Source of the DNA: Mucilaginibacter geliditolerans
GTDB lineage: Bacteria; Bacteroidota; Bacteroidia; Sphingobacteriales; Sphingobacteriaceae
Direction of reading: 5' to 3'
Length of the DNA: 54,663 nt
Assembly (NCBI RefSeq): GCF_014200495.1
Contig: NZ_JACHBY010000016.1
Span: 1-54,663, forward strand
The notes under the pieces are model-generated. The model made no database searches and had not been told where the DNA came from. It saw nothing but the letters and a program-made list of their open reading frames with translations. Numbering within the stretch: the first letter of the stretch is position 1; every line of letters begins with the position of its first letter. Both the position numbers and the translations under genes were made by a program. Shown piece after piece: positions 17,922-27,214 of this stretch.

Positions 17922-19280
17922 ATGAAAAAAATATACTTAGTAACTATATTTATTCTGTCGCACAATGCTTTATTTGCGCAGATACCAGACAGCATTAAAG
18001 TCAATATTTCTATTATCAAGCAACACATTTATGCGGATTATAAAGGGATGTTCAGAAAGCCGGTGGGGCTTTTGCATTATCCTTTCATCGTACCAGGCAG
18101 CGTTTCTTATTCCGATGCCTTGTGGGACTGGGATTCCTGGCTCACTAATGTCGCATTACGGCAGATCCTGGAGGACCAGGGTACAGAAAAGGATAAGAGC
18201 GAGGCCTTGCCCTATGAACAAGGCTGTGTGCTTAATTTTTTGGAATACACTAGTTCGGATGGTTATATGCCTATTCAGATTACCGCTAATGCAGACCCTG
18301 ATAAACTAAGGCCTGCTAATATCTACAAGACGAATATGCACAAACCTGTTATTGCACAGCATGCCGCATTTTTAACCAGGCTGAATCATGGTAATGCGGA
18401 TTGGCTTAAGGAAAAGTTCAGTATAATGCAGGGGTTTATCAATAATTATGAATTCCATCACCGAGACCGGACTACGGGTCTGTACTACTGGCAGGATGAC
18501 CTTGCCATTGGCGTGGACAATGACCCATCTACATTTTTTCGGCCGGCCGGTAGTTCAGCATCCATATACCTGAATTGTTTAATGTACAAAGAATTGAAAG
18601 CGATGGTTTATTTAGCCAATTGTTTAAACCTGAAGGAAATAGCTACCGAATACAATAAAGATGCCGAAGACCTGAAATCCGCTGTCCGCAAAAATTGTTG
18701 GGATGAAAAGGATGGGTTTTATTATTCTGTAGACCTGAATTTAAGACCTATTACAGAAGAGCCCGCTGTGATATTCGGAAATAAATTTATTTTACACAGC
18801 GGTTTTCCACGCAGCTATAGCTGCCTGATACAGCGTCTAGGCGTATGGTCTGGCTTTATGGCTATGTGGGCCGGTATTGCCACCCCTGAGCAGGCAAAAA
18901 GAATGGTGGCTGAAAATTATGCAGATAAAAAAACATTTAACGCTCAATATGGCATACGCAGCTTATCCAGGCTGGAAAAGATGTACAGTGTCCGTGCCAG
19001 TGGTAACCCATCTAACTGGTTGGGGCCAATCTGGGGGATATCCAATTACATGATCTATCGTGGTTTGTTAAATTATGGTTTTAAAACCGAAGCCTGGGAA
19101 ATGGCCTACAAAACGATCATGCTGTTTGGCAAGGACTATGAAAAAAACGGCGCCCTGCACGAATATTATGAACCGGATACCGGTGCACCGATCCTCAATA
19201 AAGGCTTTCAGAACTGGAATTACCTGGTGATGAATATGATCGATTGGGTAAACGGAAAACAGGTTATCGAAGAGTTTTAA
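17922..19280 (+). CDS. Secreted (alpha/alpha)6-barrel glycosidase, GH63/MGH1-like
   Basis: I place the start at the ATG at 17922, which opens a clean signal peptide (MKKIYLVTIFILSHNALFAQ), rather than at the GTG 18 bp upstream. The 452-residue product shows motifs of the clan that includes GH63, GH37 and mannosylglycerate hydrolase-like enzymes: ALWDWDSWLTNVALRQ near the start, YYWQDDLAIGVDNDP in the middle, then NWLGPIWGISNYMIYRGLL and EYYEPDTGAP near the end. Candidate catalytic acids are the Asp in WDWDSW and the Glu in HEYYEP. The precise substrate is not readable. It is the first enzyme gene after SusD. Confidence 0.75.
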   Translation: MKKIYLVTIFILSHNALFAQIPDSIKVNISIIKQHIYADYKGMFRKPVGLLHYPFIVPGSVSYSDALWDWDSWLTNVALRQILEDQGTEKDKSEALPYEQGCVLNFLEYTSSDGYMPIQITANADPDKLRPANIYKTNMHKPVIAQHAAFLTRLNHGNADWLKEKFSIMQGFINNYEFHHRDRTTGLYYWQDDLAIGVDNDPSTFFRPAGSSASIYLNCLMYKELKAMVYLANCLNLKEIATEYNKDAEDLKSAVRKNCWDEKDGFYYSVDLNLRPITEEPAVIFGNKFILHSGFPRSYSCLIQRLGVWSGFMAMWAGIATPEQAKRMVAENYADKKTFNAQYGIRSLSRLEKMYSVRASGNPSNWLGPIWGISNYMIYRGLLNYGFKTEAWEMAYKTIMLFGKDYEKNGALHEYYEPDTGAPILNKGFQNWNYLVMNMIDWVNGKQVIEEF

Positions 19281-19380
19281 AAAATATTAAAATGGCCAAA
19301 AGATCAGTTAATTTTTATGGGGACAGTGTTTTAGTGCACTATGGCAGCACTTATCGCCAAGTTCTAAATTATTACGTTAA

Positions 19381-21897
19381 ATGTTGCAGCTATCTATTAT
19401 GACTAAAAGATCCCCTTTCCTCAAAATTAAAAAACTTGTGCTCTTACTGTTCCTGCCGGGGATGGTGACTTGCTATAGCCAAAATAAACTGAAGCTATGG
19501 TACAAAATACCTGCTAAAGCATGGACAGAGGCCTTACCAGTAGGAAATGGCCGTTTGGGGGCTATGGTTTTTGGCGGTATTAAGCAGGAACTGATCGAAT
19601 TGAATGAAAGTACGCTATGGACAGGAGGACCTGTTCGCACTAATGTAAATCCAAATGCATACGCTAATTTATTATTAGCCCGCGAAGCACTATTCAAAAA
19701 TGAAGATTATTCGGCGGCTTTAAACTATACAAAAAAAATGCAGGGTTATTATAGTGAATCGTACCTTCCATTGGGAGACCTTATCATTAGCCAAAGTTTT
19801 CAGGATACCGCCTCAACCAATTATTACCGTGACCTTGACATAAGAAATGCGATATCTACTACACGTTTTACTGTTGCGGGTATCACATTTAAAAGACAAG
19901 TTATCAGTTCGGCCCCCGATCAGGTTATAGTTATTCATTTCACAGCTAGCAAAACCGGGCAATTAAACTTTAAGCTAAATATAAATAGCTTAATAAAACA
20001 CGAAAATCAGGTAATTTCGGGTAATGAGATCGCAATGAATGGAAGAGCACCATCGCATGTTGAACCGAGTTACATGCCATCTGCCAATCCGGTAACTTAC
20101 AATGATAGTACAGGAAAACGGGGAATGCGATTTGAGCTGTTAGTGAAAGCAATTAACAGGGGTGGGTATGTTCACACTGATACCAGCGGAATCACCGTCC
20201 GGGGTGCTAACGAGGTTACTGTTTTTCTTTCGGCCGCAACCAGTTTTAACGGATTTGATAAAAGCCCCGTTACCCAAGGAAAAGATGAAGATAAAATAGC
20301 AAAAGACTACTTGAGTAAAGCTTTATTAAAAAGCTGGCCGATATTGCTGAACCGGCATTGCACCGATTATCACTATTATTTTAATCGGGTGAATTTTGAC
20401 CTGGCTGCTCCGGCAAATTGTACAAAAAAACCACTTCCTACCGACGAACGCCTGCTTAAATACACAGAGGGCGCTAAAGACCCGGCTTTGGAAACGTTAT
20501 ATTTTCAATATGGCAGGTATTTATTGATTTCCTGCTCTCGTCCTGGGGGTGTTCCTGCAAATTTGCAGGGGATATGGAACAAAGAGATAAGGCCACCATG
20601 GAGCTCAAATTACACAACAAATATTAATGTGCAAATGAATTATTGGCCTGCTGAGGTGTCAAATTTATCTGAAATGCACTTACCATTTATAGATTTTATT
20701 AAAACCGTGGCTGTTACTGGTAAGGCTACAGCTGAGGAATTTTACCATGCAAGAGGTTGGGCAGTTCATCATAATACAGACATATGGGGCTTGTCAAACC
20801 CTGTTGGAGATTTAGGGAACAGTGACCCCAGAACAGCTGACTGGGCCATGGGTTCCCCATGGCTATGCCAACACTTATGGTGGCATTACCAGTTTACGCA
20901 GGACAAAAAATACCTCCGTAAAACTGCTTATCCCTTAATGAAAGAAGCAGCACGATTTTGCATTGATTTGCTGGTCCCTTATAAAGGTTATTTGGTCACG
21001 GCTCCATCAACATCTCCCGAAAATAGTTTTTTTGACGACAATAAAAAACAGGGCAGCGTATCCATCGCGACCACGATGGATATGTCGATCATTTGGGACC
21101 TGTTCACTAACGTTATTAATGCTTCGAATCAATTAGGGGAAGATAAGGCATTTCGCGATACAGTTATTGCCAAGCGAGCATTGCTTTACCCGCTGCATAT
21201 TGGGAAAAAGGGAAATTTACAGGAATGGTACAAAGATTGGGAAGATCCCGATCCTCATCACCGGCATGTATCGCAGCTATTTGGTTTGTCCCCTGGAAAT
21301 GAAATCTCGCCTATACAAACACCTGATCTGGCTATGGCCGCAAAGAAAACATTGGAATTGAGAGGTGACGAAGGTACAGGTTGGAGCCTGGCCTGGAAAA
21401 TCAATCTTTGGGCACGGTTATTAGATGGCAACCATGCATACAAAATGATACGTGATCTTTTACATTTAACCGGTGCAACCGGAACCAATTACGCTAACGG
21501 CGGTGGCTCGTATGCCAACTTATTTGATGCTCACCCACCGTTTCAGATCGATGGAAACTTCGGCGGATTATCCGGGATGTGCGAAATGCTCCTTCAAAGC
21601 CAGGGGGGTGAAATATACATGTTACCAGCGATCCCTGATGAGTGGAGCGAAGGAAAGATTTCAGGCTTAAAAGCCAGGGGGAATTTTGAAGTTACAATGA
21701 ACTGGAAAAACAAAAAATTAGTTAAAGCATCTGTTTTGTCCTGTAGCGGAGGCATTTGTCATATTCGTACTTCTACCCCTATTAGCGTTGCAGGCTTAGT
21801 AGCAATACAGACTAAAACCCCAAATGGCTATGTTACCGCATTTCCAACAAAAAAGAATACAAGATATAATATTATTGGTGAGAATCAGGTGCTATAA
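19381..21897 (+). CDS. GH95 alpha-L-fucosidase / alpha-L-galactosidase
   Basis: The 838-residue secreted enzyme has the GH95 hallmarks. The N-terminal beta-domain begins LWYKIPAKAWTEALPVGNGRLGAMVFGG, then ELNESTLWTGGP. The barrel contains PANLQGIWNKEIRPPWSSNY and TNINVQMNYWPAE, whose paired Asn residues take part in catalysis in this family, and GDEGTGWSLAWK with NLFDAHPPFQIDGNFG near the C-terminus. GH95 members release terminal alpha-1,2-fucose or alpha-L-galactose, both present on pectic and xyloglucan side chains. A second ATG at 19399 would give a shorter signal region. Length is normal, so it is probably functional. Confidence 0.93.
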   Translation: MLQLSIMTKRSPFLKIKKLVLLLFLPGMVTCYSQNKLKLWYKIPAKAWTEALPVGNGRLGAMVFGGIKQELIELNESTLWTGGPVRTNVNPNAYANLLLAREALFKNEDYSAALNYTKKMQGYYSESYLPLGDLIISQSFQDTASTNYYRDLDIRNAISTTRFTVAGITFKRQVISSAPDQVIVIHFTASKTGQLNFKLNINSLIKHENQVISGNEIAMNGRAPSHVEPSYMPSANPVTYNDSTGKRGMRFELLVKAINRGGYVHTDTSGITVRGANEVTVFLSAATSFNGFDKSPVTQGKDEDKIAKDYLSKALLKSWPILLNRHCTDYHYYFNRVNFDLAAPANCTKKPLPTDERLLKYTEGAKDPALETLYFQYGRYLLISCSRPGGVPANLQGIWNKEIRPPWSSNYTTNINVQMNYWPAEVSNLSEMHLPFIDFIKTVAVTGKATAEEFYHARGWAVHHNTDIWGLSNPVGDLGNSDPRTADWAMGSPWLCQHLWWHYQFTQDKKYLRKTAYPLMKEAARFCIDLLVPYKGYLVTAPSTSPENSFFDDNKKQGSVSIATTMDMSIIWDLFTNVINASNQLGEDKAFRDTVIAKRALLYPLHIGKKGNLQEWYKDWEDPDPHHRHVSQLFGLSPGNEISPIQTPDLAMAAKKTLELRGDEGTGWSLAWKINLWARLLDGNHAYKMIRDLLHLTGATGTNYANGGGSYANLFDAHPPFQIDGNFGGLSGMCEMLLQSQGGEIYMLPAIPDEWSEGKISGLKARGNFEVTMNWKNKKLVKASVLSCSGGICHIRTSTPISVAGLVAIQTKTPNGYVTAFPTKKNTRYNIIGENQVL

Positions 21898-22155
21898 AGA
21901 TAAAGAATTGATAAAACGAAGATTGACCAGTGTTGGCAGTAGATTATTGCAAATAGTATTTTTTTAATTTAAGGAATTAATAACACGCGCGAAAAGCTAA
22001 GGTAAATAAGGTTATCCATTGAGGAATAAGATCGACTAGGTAAAGGGATTAAAATGTGAGACTTCCTGAATTGAACTCAATCTTTTACTATTTGCTGCGT
22101 GTAAACGACTTATTTTAGAATATTAACAAATTGTATTTATTGTAAATATAAAGAT

Positions 22156-22584
22156 ATGAAAGTGGGAAAAAATTTGACACTTGCTATATTGAGTATTTTT
22201 ACGTTAGGAGCTCGCTCGCAAGTTCGCGTCTTAAATCTGCGATGTGAGTACAAGAAAGACCCCATGGGGATTGAGACTCCAACACCACATCTCGGCTGGG
22301 AAATAGAATCACCTAAACCCAACCTAAGGCAAACAGCTTGCCGGATATTAGTTGCGGACAATGAATCCAGACTTACGCCAGGAACGGCGAATATTTGGGA
22401 TTCGGGTAAAATAGTAACCAGGGAGTCCGTCCAACTCGAATACAGCGGACCTGAACTCAAGGCGGATAAATACTATTATTGGAAAGTGATCATTTGGGAC
22501 AATTACGGTCATAAATGGTCATCTTCAGCTATCGCCCGCTGGCAGATGGGGCTTTTAAACGACCATGACTGCATATACACATAA
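22156..22584 (+). pseudogene. GH78 alpha-L-rhamnosidase, N-terminal stub
   Basis: The 142 residues are the signal peptide plus the first beta-domain of GH78 enzymes (VRVLNLRCEYKKDPMGIETPTPHLGWEIES, then IWDSGKIVTRES and YYYWKVIIWDNYG, ending ARWQMGLL). Full-length members have about 900 residues with an (alpha/alpha)6 catalytic barrel. All of that is missing, and no later frame resumes it. The intact start suggests a deletion that removed everything after the first domain. In its complete form it would have cut rhamnose from a pectic chain. The 21898-22155 gap in front shows no gene. Confidence 0.8.
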
Positions 22585-23206
22585 AAATGATATTACAAGT
22601 AAAATTTGTCGGAAAATTTTAGTTGATTTTTTCTTTTGCATAATCTTATTGCTAGTGGCAATTGAACCAATTATTCTATAGTTAGGTTTAATAACCATTT
22701 TTAGATTGCCGATCTAAGCAGAACCTATAAAGTTACTTATTTTCTTGATTCAAACTTGGTCAAAGGCTGTAAAAAAACACCAAACTCATTCCGAACAAAA
22801 ACGATGGCTGGATAAAAGAATGCTTTAAAGAAAGAAATGTGCAAATTCAACATCTTAAATTGAATATTTAATATTTATTAAAATAAAGGACTCCATATTT
22901 CCCAGTGATACGACCGTTACCATTTACCGTTATGTATCGTTATGGAAATACCTTCCCTTCAAAAAATAAATAATTTTAGACATGTAAATTATTAAAAAAG
23001 AGTGAGTATCAATTGTCATTTTTTTTGTCTCATGAGCAAAAAATTATACATATGGAGAAATGCAAACGAGTAAACATATGCCCGGCCCAATTCTTCAAGC
23101 GCCCTTTTGCAAATGTTTACAACTATTGCTAAGAGACTTTTTGTGGAAGATAGCTTGAATTAAAAATTATCGTACAATCTTACATCCTAAAACTTCAATA
23201 CTTTTT
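22585..23206. other. 622-bp gap without a recognisable gene
   Basis: The stretch between the GH78 and GH35 stubs is AT-rich and full of stops on both strands. I find no residual GH78 or GH35 sequence, no repeat ends and no transposase fragment in it. It is probably filler left after deletions. Confidence 0.4.
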
Positions 23207-23443
23207 ATGCAAAATTTGAGCGAATATAAAACCAGAAGAATTCCCGGTGGCCGTATTCATTATAATTTGCTTAGCTTGACGATGCTGATTGTTTTCATTT
23301 TAACCATAAATATGAGTGCCGTTTTGCAGAAATTACCCAATTTGGAAAAAAGAGGCCAGGCAGTTCAATTAGTAGTCGATGGTAAACCATTTCTGGTATT
23401 GGGTGGTGAAATGTATAATTTAAGTTCGTCTAACTTGGTCTGA
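23207..23443 (+). pseudogene. GH35-type beta-galactosidase (DUF5597 group), N-terminal stub
   Basis: The 78-residue frame has a membrane-like signal segment (LTMLIVFILTINMSAV) and then LPNLEKRGQAVQLVVDGKPFLVLGGEMYNLSSSNL. This is close to the opening of GH35-like enzymes with a DUF5597 domain (pattern GxxxQLxVDGKPFLxLGGExxNSSSSS). The catalytic barrel, about 450 residues, is absent. The stub ends 12 bp before the next frame opens. This is the second enzyme in a row reduced to its N-terminus. Confidence 0.65.
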
Positions 23444-23499
23444 AGCCTATCAAAATGGCCAAGTTGAAAAATAACCTAATAAAATATATACTGAGAAAA

Positions 23500-25023
23500 A
23501 TGAAAAGAATCGGTGCTCTTACAACCCTAATCTTTACCCTGACTGTTTTTTGTTCTGTATTTCCGCTGGAAAGCGCCAATGCACAAATAAACAGATCTGA
23601 TTTACCGCATCCGGTTGTGCCTGACTATGCGGCCGATCCTTCAGTGGTTTGCTTTGGCAAAACTTATTACTTGTATAGTACCTCTGATATTGGTAAAGGA
23701 TTACAGCAAATGGGGCCACCGGTTGTTTGGAAATCTACCGATATGGTCAACTGGAGTTTCAGCGGCACCCTGATCCACGGAATGCAATGGGATAAGCCCT
23801 ATACCTTTGATGATGCAAAAGGGAACAAGAAGACCGGGTATTTTCGCTATTGGGCGCCCGGAAAGGTATTAAAAAAAGGCAATACTTATTATTTATATGC
23901 AACTATAGTAAAACCCAATGGGGCTGCTGGAACTTACCTGTTGCTTGGAAAAAAACCAGAAGGCCCGTTCCATTTCTGCAACGGGACTGGTGTTTATTTC
24001 AATGAACTAGATAAAGTGAATGAAGAAGCAAAACCCGTAGCCCCAGATATCGACGGCGACCCGTTTGTTAATGACGATGGTAAAGCTTACCTGTTTTGGA
24101 GGAAAAGAAAGGCATCAATTTTGAGCGATGATTGGAAATCATTGACAGGGCCACTGGTAACTATTTCTACAACGAGAGACGGCTACTCTGAAGGTCCGTT
24201 TATGTTTAAGCGTAAGAATATTTATTATTACCTCTACACCTTATCAGGTAATGCAAATTATTTTTATCCTTATATGATAAGTAACACTAGCCCATTGGGG
24301 CCCTTTGTTGCGCCAACTGGCCCTGATGTAATATTGTCTTCCAAGCCAAAGACTGGGATATGGGGCCCTGGCCATGGGAATGTGATTCAGCTTCCGGGTA
24401 CAGATACATGGTATTTCTTTTATCTTGAATATGGCATGGGCGGCACCACACGGCAGGTGTATGCCAATCGGATGGAATTCAATGCGGACGGTACTATTAA
24501 GCCTGTTCAAGTGGACCAAAAGGGTATAGCATCTAATTTTCAGGCTTCCCGAAAAAAAAACATTCTGCCGATTGCATTGACTGCATCAAGCTTTAAAACT
24601 GATACTATGATCAGGGCAACAATTGATACCGCTGTAGCCGACCGGCAGCCGGGAACACGTACAAACCCTACCGATATCATCGCAGTACAAAGAACGGTGA
24701 CATTTCGGCCTGAAAACGCGGCGGATGGTTCTAACGGAACCTATTGGATGGCTGCTTCTGGCGATCAGAACGCCTGGCTCCAGGCAGATCTCGGGGCGAT
24801 AAAAAATGTGCGGACTTGCTCATTATATTTTTTTAAGCCAACGCTGGGTACGGCCTGGAAACTGGAAAAGTCGGACGACGGTAAAATTTGGAAAACGGTA
24901 AAAACGGAGAGTTCGCCGAAGATAATGTCACCCCATGTTGCAACCCGAATTGGCCGGACACGATATTTGAAGATAACCATCCTGTCGGGAGCCCCTGGCT
25001 TATGGGAAATCAAATTGGATTAA
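23500..25023 (+). CDS. GH43-family glycosidase with C-terminal F5/8-type carbohydrate-binding domain
   Basis: I choose the ATG at 23500, which opens a signal peptide (MKRIGALTTLIFTLTVFCSV, ending in ANAQ), over the in-frame ATG at 23455. The five-bladed propeller of GH43 is seen from YAADPSVVCFGKTYYLYST (catalytic base Asp) through DIDGDPFVNDDGKAYLFW to YSEGPFMFKRKNIYYYLY (acid Glu) and GPGHGNVIQ. After about residue 360 a discoidin-like domain follows (ENAADGSNGTYWMAA, then WLQADLGAIKNVRTC and RYLKITIL). Expected activity is arabinofuranosidase, xylosidase or galactosidase. It lies 50 bp before the GH51 gene, probably in the same transcript. Confidence 0.9.
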   Translation: MKRIGALTTLIFTLTVFCSVFPLESANAQINRSDLPHPVVPDYAADPSVVCFGKTYYLYSTSDIGKGLQQMGPPVVWKSTDMVNWSFSGTLIHGMQWDKPYTFDDAKGNKKTGYFRYWAPGKVLKKGNTYYLYATIVKPNGAAGTYLLLGKKPEGPFHFCNGTGVYFNELDKVNEEAKPVAPDIDGDPFVNDDGKAYLFWRKRKASILSDDWKSLTGPLVTISTTRDGYSEGPFMFKRKNIYYYLYTLSGNANYFYPYMISNTSPLGPFVAPTGPDVILSSKPKTGIWGPGHGNVIQLPGTDTWYFFYLEYGMGGTTRQVYANRMEFNADGTIKPVQVDQKGIASNFQASRKKNILPIALTASSFKTDTMIRATIDTAVADRQPGTRTNPTDIIAVQRTVTFRPENAADGSNGTYWMAASGDQNAWLQADLGAIKNVRTCSLYFFKPTLGTAWKLEKSDDGKIWKTVKTESSPKIMSPHVATRIGRTRYLKITILSGAPGLWEIKLD

Positions 25024-25073
25024 ATGAACGATATAAACGATTAAAAAAAGACGTGAATTAAAACAAAAAGCTG

Positions 25074-27056
25074 ATGAATAAAAAAATTATGATTTTGGTT
25101 GCAGCCACGCTGCTGAGTAGTGAATTGCGGGCGCAACAGCCCAAATTAACCCTTGATTTAAGCAAGCCAGAAGTAGATGTTAGTCCGAAATTATATGGAC
25201 TTATGACAGAAGAAATTAACCACTCTTACGATGGAGGTCTGTATGCCGAACTGATCAGAAACAGGGTTTTTAAGGATAATCCCAAAGCACCTGATAACTG
25301 GAGCGTTTTAGAGCAGGGTGGCAACAAAGCCACTATAGAGTTAGATACAAAAGATCCGCTAAACGAGGCTTTACCCGTATGCTTAAAGCTACATGTTGAA
25401 GAACGCGTCGGTCGTGCCGGCATTATAAACGAAGGTTACTGGGGTATACCTGTAAAACCACAAACAAGCTACAAAGCGTCATTTTATGCCAAAGCAACGG
25501 ACGAAGCAATAGGACCTGTGAATGTGAGTATTGAAAGCAACGATGGCACGATAACGTATGCAAGCGCGGTAGTTTCTTTGGATAAGGGCGATTGGAAAAG
25601 ATACGCAGTTACGCTAAGTACCAACGGCAATATTAAACCAACCACCCAGGCACATTTTGTTATCTCGGTAAAAAGTGCAGGCACTTATTGGTTTAACCTG
25701 GTATCCTTGTTTCCGCCAACATTTAACAATACGCCCAATGGGAACCGTAGCGATATTATGCAGCTTATGGCGAATATGAAGCCTACTTTCTTGCGCCTGC
25801 CAGGTGGCAATTACGTGGAAGGTGATATGTTTTCGAATCGTTTTAACTGGAAGAACACTTTAGGGCCTTTAGAAGGCAGACCCGGCCATCCCAGTTGCTG
25901 GAACTACCGCTCGTCTGACGGAATGGGATTGCTTGAATATTTGGAGTGGTGTGAGAACCTTAAAATTGAACCTGTGCTTGCTGTTTTTGCAGGCTACGTA
26001 TTAAAGGGCGATTATTTGCCTGCCGGTCCGCTTTTAAAACCATTTGTTGACGAGTCATTAGAAGAAATCGAATATGTGACAGGCGATGTGCATACCAAGT
26101 GGGGTGCTCAGCGTGCAAAAGATGGCCACCCACAGCCTTTTAAATTGACTTATATCGAGATTGGTAACGAAGATGGCTTTGATAAATCGGGTAGTTATGA
26201 TGGACGTTTTACCCAGTTTTACGATGCCATAAAAGCAAAATATCCGCAATTGCAGATCATATCAACCATTGGCGGTCGCGATCCTCTTGGCAGCCGGTTC
26301 AAGATAAAAGACCGGCGACCAGAGTTGTTTGACGAGCACTATTATCGCAGTGCTTGGGAAATGGAAGCTGATGCCACACATTATGATGATTATGACCGTA
26401 GCGGGCCAAAAATATTTGTAGGTGAATGGGCCACTCGTGAAGGCAGCCCGACACCAAATATGAACGCCGCGCTTGGCGATGCCGCCTGGATGACAGGTAT
26501 GGAACGCAATTCAGACCATGTTGTGATGTCGTGCTATGCCCCATTGTTTGTAAACGTTAATCCCGGTGCCATGCAATGGAGCTCGGATTTGATTGGCTAC
26601 AACGCCATATCCAGCTATGGTTCACCATCATATTATGCCCAGGTAATGTTTAGTAATAACATTGGCAATAAAGTAGTGCCTGTTGTCGGCGAAAATATCC
26701 CGACTCAAACCCGAAATCCTACTAAAAAGGATACATTGGCAGGAGTAATGCCTAAGCCTATCCCAGCTTTATTTTATGTAGCAACACGCGATAACAAGTC
26801 CGGCGTAATTTATTTAAAAGTGGTAAACACCTCCGCTAAAGCACAGCAAGTGGATATGGTGATTGATGGTGCCGTGAAATTAAAACCTGAAGGAATGATG
26901 ACTGTAATGAAAGGCAGCACACCTGAAGATACCAATACTATTAAAGAGCCGGAGAAGATAGTACCTGTAACCACGTCAATAAAAGGGGTAGCCAAATCCT
27001 TTAACAGAATCTTTGATGCATATTCCATTACCATTCTGAAACTAGAGATACATTGA
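25074..27056 (+). CDS. GH51 alpha-L-arabinofuranosidase
   Basis: The 660-residue secreted enzyme opens with a signal peptide (to about 20) and YGLMTEEINHSYDGGLYAELIRNR, a typical GH51 start. A CBM4_9-like beta-sandwich (about 75-200) precedes the barrel with FLRLPGGNYVEGD. The acid/base Glu is in TYIEIGNEDGF and the nucleophile Glu in IFVGEWATREGSP. The C-terminal beta-domain ends VTTSIKGVAKSFNRIFDAYSITILKLEI. It should release arabinofuranose from arabinan or arabinogalactan side chains. It is the last gene of the plus-strand PUL and faces the minus-strand GH2 gene across a shared terminator. Confidence 0.95.
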   Translation: MNKKIMILVAATLLSSELRAQQPKLTLDLSKPEVDVSPKLYGLMTEEINHSYDGGLYAELIRNRVFKDNPKAPDNWSVLEQGGNKATIELDTKDPLNEALPVCLKLHVEERVGRAGIINEGYWGIPVKPQTSYKASFYAKATDEAIGPVNVSIESNDGTITYASAVVSLDKGDWKRYAVTLSTNGNIKPTTQAHFVISVKSAGTYWFNLVSLFPPTFNNTPNGNRSDIMQLMANMKPTFLRLPGGNYVEGDMFSNRFNWKNTLGPLEGRPGHPSCWNYRSSDGMGLLEYLEWCENLKIEPVLAVFAGYVLKGDYLPAGPLLKPFVDESLEEIEYVTGDVHTKWGAQRAKDGHPQPFKLTYIEIGNEDGFDKSGSYDGRFTQFYDAIKAKYPQLQIISTIGGRDPLGSRFKIKDRRPELFDEHYYRSAWEMEADATHYDDYDRSGPKIFVGEWATREGSPTPNMNAALGDAAWMTGMERNSDHVVMSCYAPLFVNVNPGAMQWSSDLIGYNAISSYGSPSYYAQVMFSNNIGNKVVPVVGENIPTQTRNPTKKDTLAGVMPKPIPALFYVATRDNKSGVIYLKVVNTSAKAQQVDMVIDGAVKLKPEGMMTVMKGSTPEDTNTIKEPEKIVPVTTSIKGVAKSFNRIFDAYSITILKLEIH

Positions 27057-27173
27057 ATAAAAATGCATTGATTATCAAAAAACAGATGTAATTTCATTTA
27101 CGGTCAAGAAGTTAAGGCATCTGGTAAAATCCAGGCGATCATTCGACAAGTGGGTTTTAAATTGCTTTAAGAA

Positions 27174-27204
27174 ACCTACGCCACCTGTAATGGACGGCGT
27201 AGGT
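27174..27204. terminator. Shared stem-loop between the two convergent PULs
   Basis: ACCTACGCC (27174-27182) and GGCGTAGGT (27196-27204) form a perfect 9-bp stem between the GH51 stop (27056) and the GH2 stop (27215). T-rich DNA (AAAACTTTATTTT) follows on the plus strand. Confidence 0.65.
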
Positions 27205-27214
27205 ATTCAAAACT

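Noticed and set aside
23455..23499. N-terminal extension of the GH43 protein
   Set aside because: The signal peptide begins at the in-frame ATG at 23500; the 15 extra residues would place charged residues before it.
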